Part shown: piece after piece, positions 53,163 through 60,397 of the stretch
Layout: every line of letters starts with the position of its first letter
How positions within the stretch are numbered: the stretch's first letter is position 1
NCBI RefSeq assembly: GCF_022179465.1
Contig: NZ_BPQV01000002.1
Coordinates: 372,001-436,000, forward strand
Direction of reading: 5' to 3'
Length of the DNA: 64,000 bases
Source: Methylobacterium organophilum
Lineage (GTDB): Bacteria > Pseudomonadota > Alphaproteobacteria > Rhizobiales > Beijerinckiaceae
Made by a program: the position numbers and the translations under genes
The notes under the pieces: model-generated
What the model was told of the DNA's origin: nothing
The model's input: only the letters and a program-made list of their open reading frames with translations
Databases searched by the model: none

Positions 53163-53523
53163 GGTCTCTCGTCCGGAGGGAAAGGCCGCGCCCTTTCAGC
53201 ACAAGCGCGGGCGGAAGGCGAGGGCGATCCCGCAGACGGGGTTTTTCGCGAGCGGGGCGCGCAGCCCTCACGAGCGCCGGACCGGTCTCTGAATAGAGCA
53301 GACAAGGCAATGCCGTGGGACTTTTGGTTTATCAGAGCGATCCTTGGCACGACAAGCGTATTTCGAATTCCAGGGCCGCTAATTCACAAAGCATCTATAT
53401 GATATCATAAAATCAGAAAATCAATTTTCAGATAATATTATGCCGATTTTGAAATGAAAACCCACTTCACCGGATTGAACAGGAAAGATATGATGGCAGA
53501 GTGACGTGAGGGAGGGGGCTACC
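53163..53523. other. AT-rich divergent gap beside the acyltransferase gene
   Basis: From about 53330 to 53480 the sequence is far more AT-rich than its surroundings. It contains a 12-bp palindrome TATGATATCATA (53398-53409) and the inverted repeat GAAAAT-ca-ATTTTC (53416-53429). It probably carries promoters for the genes on either side. Such AT-rich stretches are typical targets of MucR/Ros-type silencers in alphaproteobacteria; that is an inference. Confidence 0.45.
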
Positions 53524-54120
53524 TTGCCGATAACAATCAACGAGCAATATCCAGGAGCAAACAAGATCTATTTGCCAGAGTCAGTGCGAGAAAGTGGAAA
53601 TGGTGCATTAGAGATATTTGGCAAAAATAACACGATAGAAATCCTAAACCCTATTGCTTGCGCGCATTTATATATTAAAATTACAGGCGACAACTCTATT
53701 AAAATAAATCATAACTGTGTGCTCAATGGGGTAAACATCCACCTCCTTCAACCCGGATCTCTGGATATCGGGGAGGGAACGGGCTTCAACGGCCATTCCA
53801 ACATCCATATGCACGAGAGCGCAAAAATCACGATCGGACGGCATTGCTTGATTGCTGCCGGAACGAATTTCGCATCATCGCATGTTCACAAGATCGTTGA
53901 CGCCGCTACAGGCGAAAGATTGAATCCACCCGGCGACATTACCTTGGAAGATCACGTCTGGAGCGCGGGATCGGTCCATTTCTGGGGCGGCTCGTATATC
54001 GGTCGAGACAGCGTTGTTGGTCAGGGAACAATGGTGTCCAGAAAGAAATTCCCCCCGAACAGCCTCATTGTCGGAACTCCCGCGCGAATTGCGCGCGAAG
54101 GAATCAACTGGGAGTTCTGA
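53524..54120 (+). CDS. Hexapeptide (left-handed beta-helix) acyltransferase-like protein, atypical composition
   Basis: This 198-residue protein most likely starts at TTG (53524), because a strong GAGGGAGGGGG lies just upstream; GTG 53506 gives 204 residues. Hexapeptide-like repeats (GVNIHLLQPGSLDIGEGTGFNGHSNIHMHESAKITIGRHCLIAAGTNF) and a C-terminal GTPARI segment identify a left-handed beta-helix transferase, probably acetylating or succinylating a sugar. Histidine in the SSHVHK loop may be catalytic. The codon use is AT-rich, unlike its neighbours, especially in the first half. It is followed by glmM 326 bp later. The acceptor is unknown; surface-glycan modification is the simplest guess. 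Confidence 0.72.
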   Translation: MPITINEQYPGANKIYLPESVRESGNGALEIFGKNNTIEILNPIACAHLYIKITGDNSIKINHNCVLNGVNIHLLQPGSLDIGEGTGFNGHSNIHMHESAKITIGRHCLIAAGTNFASSHVHKIVDAATGERLNPPGDITLEDHVWSAGSVHFWGGSYIGRDSVVGQGTMVSRKKFPPNSLIVGTPARIAREGINWEF

Positions 54121-54446
54121 CCAGCTGGGACTTCGACAGAATCTCTACGGAAGAAGCTTCGCGATAAATTTTGAGCCATATCCTGAAATCTGGTGCCGCC
54201 CCTTCGATTGAGGCCACAGCGGAGGCAGGAATCGCGACGCAGCAAAGGGCGGTCACCTCTTGCGCGTCGCAACGACGCGCGCCCCTGGCATGCGCCCCAC
54301 AGACGCCCGCCGAGATCGCCGCCCATGCCCGACAGGTTAAGGCAGCCCCGATGCGGTCACCATCGATTTGCCACGCTTCGATACCAGCCCTCCAGAACTT
54401 TGCGGTAAAAGGGCACCGAGGGGCCCACGCGAGCGGGATCGAGAAC
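54121..54446. other. 326-bp gap between the acyltransferase gene and glmM
   Basis: Base composition rises back to the local norm here. No coding gene, hairpin or repeat is convincing. It presumably holds the glmM promoter. Confidence 0.3.
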
Positions 54447-55787
54447 GTGCGGAAATATTTCGGAACCGATGGCGTGCGCGGACGGGCGAATGGCGTGATC
54501 ACGCCGGAGCTCGCCCTCAAGGTGGGCCAGGCGGCGGGCGTTATCTTCCAGCGCGGCGATCACCGCCACAGGGTCGTCATCGGCAAGGACACGCGCCTCT
54601 CCGGCTACATGATCGAGACCGCCCTCGTCGCCGGCTTCACTTCGGTCGGCATGGACGTGCTCCTTCTCGGTCCGATGCCAACCCCGGCCGTTGCCATGCT
54701 CACCCGCTCCATGCGGGCCGATCTCGGCGTGATGATCTCCGCCTCGCACAATCCCTTCGAGGACAACGGCATCAAGCTGTTCGGTCCGGACGGTTTCAAG
54801 CTCTCCGACGAGGTCGAGCTGGAGATCGAGGCGCTGATCGACGGCGACATGCGCAAGAGCCTCGCCGGCGCGCAGGATCTCGGCCGGGCCAAGCGGATCG
54901 AGAGCGTGCATGCCCGCTACATCGAGTTCGCCAAGCGCACGCTGCCCCGCCACGTCACCCTGGAGGGACTGCGCGTTGTGGTCGATTGCGCCAACGGCGC
55001 CGCTTATCGCGTCGCCCCGGAGACCCTGTGGGAGCTCGGCGCGGAGGTGATCTCCATCGGCGTCGAGCCCGACGGCTTCAACATCAACCGTGACGTCGGC
55101 TCGACCGCACCGAACGCCCTCATCAACAAGGTGCGCGAGCTGCGCGCCGATGTCGGCATCGCGCTGGACGGCGATGCCGACCGGGTGCTCATCGTCGACG
55201 AGAAGGGCCAGAAGGTCGATGGCGACCAGCTCATGGCCGTCGTCGCCCGCTCCTGGAAAGAGGACGAGCGGCTGACCCAGCCAGGGCTCGTGGCGACAAT
55301 CATGTCGAATCTCGGCCTGGAGCGCTATCTCGGCGGACTCGGCCTGACCCTGGCTCGCACCGCGGTCGGCGACCGTTACGTGCTCGAGCACATGCGCGAG
55401 CATGGCTACAATCTCGGCGGCGAGCAATCCGGCCACATCATCATGTCCGACTACGCCACCACCGGCGACGGACTGGTGGCCGCCCTGCAGCTCCTCAGCG
55501 TGGTCAAGCGCCTGGAGCGGCCGGTGAGCGAGGTCTGCCACTGTTTCGACCCGCTGCCGCAGATCCTCAAGAACGTCCGCTTCCGCTCCGGCGAGCCCCT
55601 GCGGGCCGACTCGGTCGTCACCGCCATCGCCCAGGCCAAGCAGCGCCTCGGCAATGGTGGCCGGCTCGTCATTCGCCCCTCCGGCACCGAGCCGGTGATC
55701 CGCGTGATGGCCGAGGGCGACGATCACGACCTGGTGGCGGAGGTCGTCGACGAGGTCGTCGATGCGGTGGCCCGCGCGGCCGCCTGA
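54447..55787 (+). CDS. glmM: Phosphoglucosamine mutase
   Basis: This 446-residue cytoplasmic enzyme converts glucosamine 6-phosphate to glucosamine 1-phosphate for peptidoglycan and LPS precursors. It begins at GTG (54447), giving the standard [14 protein letters not shown]. The phosphoserine is Ser100 in MISASHNP, the Mg site is in DGDADR, and the phosphate-binding C-terminal loop is [12 protein letters not shown]. The four-domain order is complete. The usual upstream neighbours folP or ftsH are absent; instead the AT-rich acyltransferase gene lies upstream. Confidence 0.97.
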   Translation: MRKYFGTDGVRGRANGVITPELALKVGQAAGVIFQRGDHRHRVVIGKDTRLSGYMIETALVAGFTSVGMDVLLLGPMPTPAVAMLTRSMRADLGVMISASHNPFEDNGIKLFGPDGFKLSDEVELEIEALIDGDMRKSLAGAQDLGRAKRIESVHARYIEFAKRTLPRHVTLEGLRVVVDCANGAAYRVAPETLWELGAEVISIGVEPDGFNINRDVGSTAPNALINKVRELRADVGIALDGDADRVLIVDEKGQKVDGDQLMAVVARSWKEDERLTQPGLVATIMSNLGLERYLGGLGLTLARTAVGDRYVLEHMREHGYNLGGEQSGHIIMSDYATTGDGLVAALQLLSVVKRLERPVSEVCHCFDPLPQILKNVRFRSGEPLRADSVVTAIAQAKQRLGNGGRLVIRPSGTEPVIRVMAEGDDHDLVAEVVDEVVDAVARAAA

Positions 55788-55799
55788 GATCATGGGGCG

Positions 55800-55820
55800 G
55801 CGGGCGGCCGCGCCGCCCGC
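55800..55820 (+). terminator. Weak terminator or 3'-end hairpin after glmM
   Basis: GCGGGCGGC (55800-55808), a CGC loop and GCCGCCCGC (55812-55820) form a 9-bp stem. Only TTGTCG follows, so termination would be weak or Rho-assisted. Confidence 0.4.
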
Positions 55821-55970
55821 TTGTCGCAGAAGCATTTGGACGAGCGAGCGCTTCGTCAAGCTTAGTTTTTAACGTTAAGCTGGACTTAACCGAAGCGGAG
55901 CAAAGTCACACGCGTCTTCTGATGGCCGGCTCTCGGATTCCGGCGCTGCACGACGAGTGAAGGACAGTCC

Positions 55971-56837
55971 ATGAGCCGCCCCACGCTCTCCGCACTGGCG
56001 GGGTGCCTCACGCTCCTCGCGAGCGTCGCCGCCCCCAGCCTCACCTACGCCGCCGATCTGCTTCCTCCGCCGCCGCCCCCGCCCGCGCCCATCCCCGTCG
56101 AGGTCGGCGGCGGCTGGTACCTGCGCGGCGATGTCGGCGTCGGCGCGACGGAGTTCGACAGAATCGCGCTTCGCACCAGCGGCGGTATCCCCGGTGGCTA
56201 CCACACGGAAGGGGAGTCTTTCGGCAGCACCTACTTCGCCGGCGCCGGCATCGGCTACCAGTTCAACAGCTTCCTGCGCGGCGACGTGACCGGCGAGTAT
56301 CGTGGCGGCGGCCGCGTGAGCTTCACGGACGTCTATAACAGCGCCTACGGCGACGGCACGCCCGGCACGGGCCTCGACTACAACAGTGGCAACGTCTCTT
56401 CCGTCGTCGTGATGGCCAACGCCTATTTCGACCTCGGCACCTGGTACGGCCTCACCCCCTATATCGGCGGCGGCGCCGGCTCGGCCTTCCACCACCTGAG
56501 CGGCTTCACCGATATCGGCGCCGGCACCGCCATGGGCGGCTACGGCATCGCCCGGCCGAAGAACACCACCAGCTTCGCCTGGAACCTGCAGGCAGGCATC
56601 ACCTACGACATCACCGCCAATTTCAAGGTGGATGTCGGCTATCGCTACATGAACCTCGGCAATTTCAGCACTGGTACGGTGAACTGCTTCAACAACGGCT
56701 GCTCGGATTCCTATGGCTACAAGGTCAAGGATCTGACCTCACACGATGTGAAGATCGGTCTGCGCTATCTGATCGGCGCAGCCGCCCCGGTCTACGTGCC
56801 GGACTACGCGCCGGGCCCGCTGGTAAGGAAGTACTGA
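55971..56837 (+). CDS. Outer-membrane beta-barrel protein, Omp25/31-like (first of three)
   Basis: This 288-residue exported protein has a signal peptide (GCLTLLASVAAPSLTYAADLL), a proline-rich mature start ([27 protein letters not shown]) and an 8-strand-type barrel with alternating strands such as TPYIGGGAGSAF and FKVDVGYRYMNLG. It resembles Omp25/Omp31-like proteins of Hyphomicrobiales; such proteins stabilise the envelope. The C-terminus (LGPLVRKY-like, ending VRKY) lacks a terminal phenylalanine but ends in an aromatic residue. A very strong terminator follows, so it is a separate transcript. Confidence 0.85.
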   Translation: MSRPTLSALAGCLTLLASVAAPSLTYAADLLPPPPPPPAPIPVEVGGGWYLRGDVGVGATEFDRIALRTSGGIPGGYHTEGESFGSTYFAGAGIGYQFNSFLRGDVTGEYRGGGRVSFTDVYNSAYGDGTPGTGLDYNSGNVSSVVVMANAYFDLGTWYGLTPYIGGGAGSAFHHLSGFTDIGAGTAMGGYGIARPKNTTSFAWNLQAGITYDITANFKVDVGYRYMNLGNFSTGTVNCFNNGCSDSYGYKVKDLTSHDVKIGLRYLIGAAAPVYVPDYAPGPLVRKY

Positions 56838-56860
56838 TCTTTCGCCTGCGACGTCATCGA

Positions 56861-56896
56861 GGCGGCACAGGCAACCTGTGCCGCCTTTTTATTTTT
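56861..56896 (+). terminator. Strong terminator after the first Omp gene
   Basis: GGCGGCACAGG (56861-56871), a CAA loop and CCTGTGCCGCC (56875-56885) form a perfect 11-bp stem followed by TTTTTATTTTT. Confidence 0.95.
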
Positions 56897-57009
56897 AGAA
56901 ACACGCCTTTAAGCAAATTATAACCCTTAGAAAGCAACAATATGCAAGCTTGAAGATGGTTTTTCGCGCCGTCTTCCATCTCCTCGAACTCGATCGGAAG
57001 CCCGTGGCC

Positions 57010-57849
57010 ATGGCGGTATCGCGTCCATGCTGGAACCGGCTTGCCCTGGCCCTGCTCGCTACCGGCACAGCCAATGGCGCGCGCGCCGCGGACCTTCTGC
57101 CGCCTCCCGCGCCCATCGCCCAACCCGTCGCCGTCGGGAGCGGCTGGTACCTGCGCGGGGATTTCACCGAGAGCGTGTTCGACCGTCCTCACGATGCCAC
57201 CCGGCCGGATCCGAACGACCCGGGCATGCCGCCCCTGGTCGGCCTCCGCCTCAGTCGGGAACCCGGCTATGGCGGCGGCGTCGGCTACCGCGTCAACGAG
57301 TGGCTGCGGGTCGACGCAACCATCGACCAGCGCACCCCGGCGGCCTTCTCGGCCTATTCCTCGCGTTCCAACTTCGTGACCGGTCGCAACCTCGAAGCGG
57401 GCGAACTGAGCGCGCTGACGGGCTTGGTGAACGTCTATGCCGATCTTGGCACTTGGTGGGGCTTCACGCCCTATATCGGGGCTGGGGTCGGCGTGGCGCA
57501 GAAGGACGTCCACAACGCCTATACGCAGACGACCTGCTTCGTAGATGGCTGCGACGGTGCCCCGGGCAGCGGGGCCCGCACGGCCGTGGCGCGCCCGGAC
57601 AAATCCGTCGCTTCCCTGGCCTGGGCGCTCACGGCCGGCCTGTCCTACGCGGTCGGCGCCGGCTTCAGCATCGACGCGGCCTACCGCTACGTCGATCTCG
57701 GACGCGCCAAGAGCGGAACCGATCCCTATGGCGGCAGCACCCGCCTGAAGGATCTCACCGCAAACGAGTTCCGCATTGGCCTGCGCTACCAGTTCGCCGG
57801 CGGACTCCTGCCGGGCGCCTTCGAGCCGGCCTCGCCCTACGGCAACTGA
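57010..57849 (+). CDS. Outer-membrane beta-barrel protein, Omp25/31-like (second of three)
   Basis: This 279-residue exported protein has a signal peptide (NRLALALLATGTANGARAADLL) and the same proline-rich start as its upstream neighbour, LLPPPAPIAQPVAVGSGWYLRGDFTESVFDR. The barrel pattern agrees, with TPYIGAGVGVAQKD and FSIDAAYRYVDLG at matching places. The two are paralogues, probably from tandem duplication. The start is uncertain: an upstream ATG (56950) adds 20 residues, and I chose the Met that puts the signal peptide at the N-terminus. The last residues (SPYGN) are not the usual aromatic end, so barrel insertion may use an internal signal. Confidence 0.82.
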   Translation: MAVSRPCWNRLALALLATGTANGARAADLLPPPAPIAQPVAVGSGWYLRGDFTESVFDRPHDATRPDPNDPGMPPLVGLRLSREPGYGGGVGYRVNEWLRVDATIDQRTPAAFSAYSSRSNFVTGRNLEAGELSALTGLVNVYADLGTWWGFTPYIGAGVGVAQKDVHNAYTQTTCFVDGCDGAPGSGARTAVARPDKSVASLAWALTAGLSYAVGAGFSIDAAYRYVDLGRAKSGTDPYGGSTRLKDLTANEFRIGLRYQFAGGLLPGAFEPASPYGN

Positions 57850-58052
57850 GACTCTCGGATCCGACACCACGGGAGGCAACCGACGCCCTGAGCCGCCGGT
57901 CGCCTCCGGACGTTTGTTCAAAATCGGGACAAGTAGGACTTGCTCCGATTGCTTCAGCGGAAAGATCAATACCGAAAATTAAGGTTACCAAAGTAAGACG
58001 TCATCATCGCTCGGCAACGGACGCTCGCGTTGCTGCCCTGAGGACGTTGAAG

Positions 58053-58964
58053 ATGCGTAGACCAGCCCTCGGTTTCCTGGCCGTCCTGACCCTGCCGGGC
58101 GCCGCTGCCGCGGCCGATCTGGATTACGGCGTGCTGCGTGGGCCGGAATATGAGGAGAGCTACGCCTCCAGCACAATCGACTGGAGCGGCGTCTATGTCG
58201 GCGGCCACGGCGGATACTCGTCGGGTGCCTTCGGCTTCCGGAACACCTTCCAGCCTATCGTCGCCAACATGCTACGCTCAACCGTAGTCGAAAACGACAT
58301 GAGCGCGTCGACTCTGCTCCAGGCGCACACCGATCGCCAGGGCGGAAGCACATTCGGCGGATTTGCTGGCTATAATGTGCAATTCGACGATATCGTTCTT
58401 GGTGTGGAGGTCGACTACACACGGGCGGGACTCATCGGCGCGACCACAGACTCCATCCGCCGGTACATGACGACGCCGAGCGACGGCTATCTTACCCATG
58501 TAAATCTATCGGGGCTGGCGGGCACCAAGATCGAGGATTACGGCACGATCCGCGCCCGCGCAGGCTATGCTCTCGGCAACTTCCTGCCTTTCGTAACGGG
58601 CGGTCTCGCAATCGGCCGCGCCCGAATCACCGACAACGTTGCCGTGCAGACCTACGGCTACGATCAGGCCGCTTACAAAGCCAATATTGGCCTCGACGCG
58701 AGCAAGCAAACCTACGTCAACCACTACGGCTATTATAGCTTCGATCAGGCAAATCCGGCTGCTGGTACTCCCTTTAATCCAGAGTTTTTTGGTCGCACGA
58801 AAACTAAGGTCGTTGGCGGCGTCGCACTCGGCACAGGTCTCGAATACGCGATCACGTCGAATGTTCTTCTGCGTGGCGAGTACCAGTATGTCTATTTTAA
58901 CGATTTCGACGGCCACAAGCTGAACCTGAACACCGTGCGCGGAGGCGCGGCCGTCAAGTTCTGA
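58053..58964 (+). CDS. Outer-membrane beta-barrel protein (third of three)
   Basis: This 303-residue exported protein has a signal peptide (GFLAVLTLPGAAAAADL) and a barrel ending in the canonical aromatic F (GGAAVKF). It begins with the Omp25/OmpA-like pattern IDWSGVYVGGHGGYSSGAFGF and continues with GGFAGYNVQFDDIVLGVEVDYTRAGL. This is a different branch from the two upstream genes, with a long loop region rich in Tyr and Asn (about 200-245). The gene's second half is slightly AT-richer than the average of the window. The ATG (58053) follows GAGGACG. It may carry its own promoter near 57960-58010, which is AT-richer. Confidence 0.85.
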   Translation: MRRPALGFLAVLTLPGAAAAADLDYGVLRGPEYEESYASSTIDWSGVYVGGHGGYSSGAFGFRNTFQPIVANMLRSTVVENDMSASTLLQAHTDRQGGSTFGGFAGYNVQFDDIVLGVEVDYTRAGLIGATTDSIRRYMTTPSDGYLTHVNLSGLAGTKIEDYGTIRARAGYALGNFLPFVTGGLAIGRARITDNVAVQTYGYDQAAYKANIGLDASKQTYVNHYGYYSFDQANPAAGTPFNPEFFGRTKTKVVGGVALGTGLEYAITSNVLLRGEYQYVYFNDFDGHKLNLNTVRGGAAVKF

Positions 58965-59048
58965 TCTCAGCTTAACCCTTTTGGAAAACCCGCCGCGCTA
59001 GCCTTGCCGAAGGTGCCGGCTCACGGCTCCCATCACCACGAGCGGAAC

Positions 59049-59327
59049 ATGCGGCGCACGCTTCTCATCTCCGGCAGCCTGATCCTGGGGCTCGCCGGCT
59101 TCGCGCCGGGGATGGCACAGGCTCAGGGTTACGGGGAGGGGAGCTACGCGGCCCCTCGGTACCGCCCCCATCCGCCCCGCCGCCTGCCGCCCCCGGACGT
59201 GCGCTACCGTGATCCGCGGGGCGAGTTGCAGCTCCGGGCGGCGCACGTCTCCACGATCCAGGCCTATCTCCCACGGCCGACCGACGTCCCGATCTACAAC
59301 GCGCCGCCGCCGCGCTTCCCGCAATAG
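59049..59327 (+). CDS. Small exported proline/arginine-rich protein
   Basis: This 92-residue protein has a signal peptide ([25 protein letters not shown]) and a mature part of about 67 residues rich in Pro, Arg and Tyr ([14 protein letters not shown]). It may be a periplasmic or surface protein with little fixed structure. I do not recognise the family; similar short Tyr/Pro-rich exported proteins are common in Methylobacterium-like genomes. An upstream ATG at 59004 is less likely. It is 84 bp after the third Omp gene on the same strand. Confidence 0.6.
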   Translation: MRRTLLISGSLILGLAGFAPGMAQAQGYGEGSYAAPRYRPHPPRRLPPPDVRYRDPRGELQLRAAHVSTIQAYLPRPTDVPIYNAPPPRFPQ

Positions 59328-59352
59328 ATCGCTCTCCCCCTCGCCGGCGGCC

Positions 59353-59901
59353 TTAGCTGTCGAGTTCGCTGTCCCAGTACAGGTAGTCGAGCCAGGTGTG
59401 GTGGTATTGTCGGTGGTCGAATTCCGGCTGGCGGCGATGCAGCTCGTAGCGCGTCGGTCGACGGGGCTCGTTGAGCAGCGGCATCTCCGCCTGTTCCGGC
59501 GTGCGGTTGGCCTTGCGCAGATTGCAGGGGCTGCAGGCGGCAACCACGTTTTCCCAGCTCGACAGGCCGCCCTTGGAGCGCGGCACCACGTGGTCGAAGG
59601 TGAGGCCGCCGGAGGGTAGGCGCAGGCCGCAATACTGGCAGGAAAAGCCGTCGCGCAGATAGATGTTGTAGCGGGTGAAAGCCGGGCTGCGCGCGAGCGT
59701 CACGTAGTTCTTCAGCGCCACCACGCTCGGCACCTTGAGCGAGCGGCTCGGCGAGCGCGCCTCGGTGTCGTAGCTCGCGACCAGGGTAACACGGTCGAGG
59801 AACAGGGCGGTGAAGGCGTCCTTCCAGGACCAGAGCGAGAGCGGATTGTAGGAGAGTGGCCGATAATCCGCGTTGAGGACGAGTGTCTGGAGATCCATCA
59901 T
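59353..59901 (-). CDS. HNH endonuclease family protein
   Basis: This 182-residue protein has the HNH zinc-nuclease core: CQYCG (Cys88, Cys91), [11 protein letters not shown] with metal-ligand His104, and ACSPCNLRK (Cys123, Cys126, Asn127). The N-terminal [30 protein letters not shown] is typical of a conserved alphaproteobacterial family that is not linked to phages or restriction systems. Its target is unknown; DNA repair is a frequent guess. The start at 59901 gives this standard N-terminus. It is transcribed alone on the minus strand. Confidence 0.88.
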   Translation of the reverse strand: MMDLQTLVLNADYRPLSYNPLSLWSWKDAFTALFLDRVTLVASYDTEARSPSRSLKVPSVVALKNYVTLARSPAFTRYNIYLRDGFSCQYCGLRLPSGGLTFDHVVPRSKGGLSSWENVVAACSPCNLRKANRTPEQAEMPLLNEPRRPTRYELHRRQPEFDHRQYHHTWLDYLYWDSELDS

Positions 59902-60397
59902 CGGCACGGTTCTCGACTTGCGGGGAAACGGGGGCAACGCGTCGGATCGAACGATCGCGCTGCCCCGAGCGGGCGATAGAGGGGCGCCCTCCGGCCCGCC
60001 TGCCGGCGGACTGACGGGGTGGGCGCGCGGCGCGACCGAGTTCGAAAATCGAGGGGACCAAAAGGCCGGATCGCGGCATCGTCCGCGCTCCAGGGGAGAG
60101 CGGAGAACCTGAAGTTCGCGCGCCAGCCAGCGTATCCGGCGGCCAGCGCCGCTTCCTCGCGGAATGAGGAAAGGGCCAAGTCCATCGCCGCTTAGTCTAA
60201 TATCAGGGTGACAGGCTTGTGAAGATTGTTCGACGGCGGCACGACACCGCGCCCACAGGCCGCATGGGTTCAAACCCTCGCTCGGTTTCGGCCATATTGC
60301 GGCGCAAGACTCGGCAGGGCCGCGTGAGGCCCTAGCTGACGGGTCGGCCCGCGGCCACGCGGCATGACATGGCCGCGCGTTAGGTCCCTGACCAAGG
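59902..60397. other. 496-bp divergent gap between the HNH and mechanosensitive-channel genes
   Basis: No coding gene or terminator is supported. AT-richer sequence occurs at 60190-60230 (CTTAGTCTAATATCAGGG and then GTGAAGATTGTTCG), the best place for promoters. GGGTTCAAACCC near 60267 looks like a tRNA T-arm, but no tRNA fold exists around it. Confidence 0.35.

Noticed and set aside
60255-60300. GGGTTCAAACCC looks like a tRNA T-arm
   Set aside because: No acceptor stem, anticodon arm or CCA can be drawn around it; the T-arm stem itself does not close properly.
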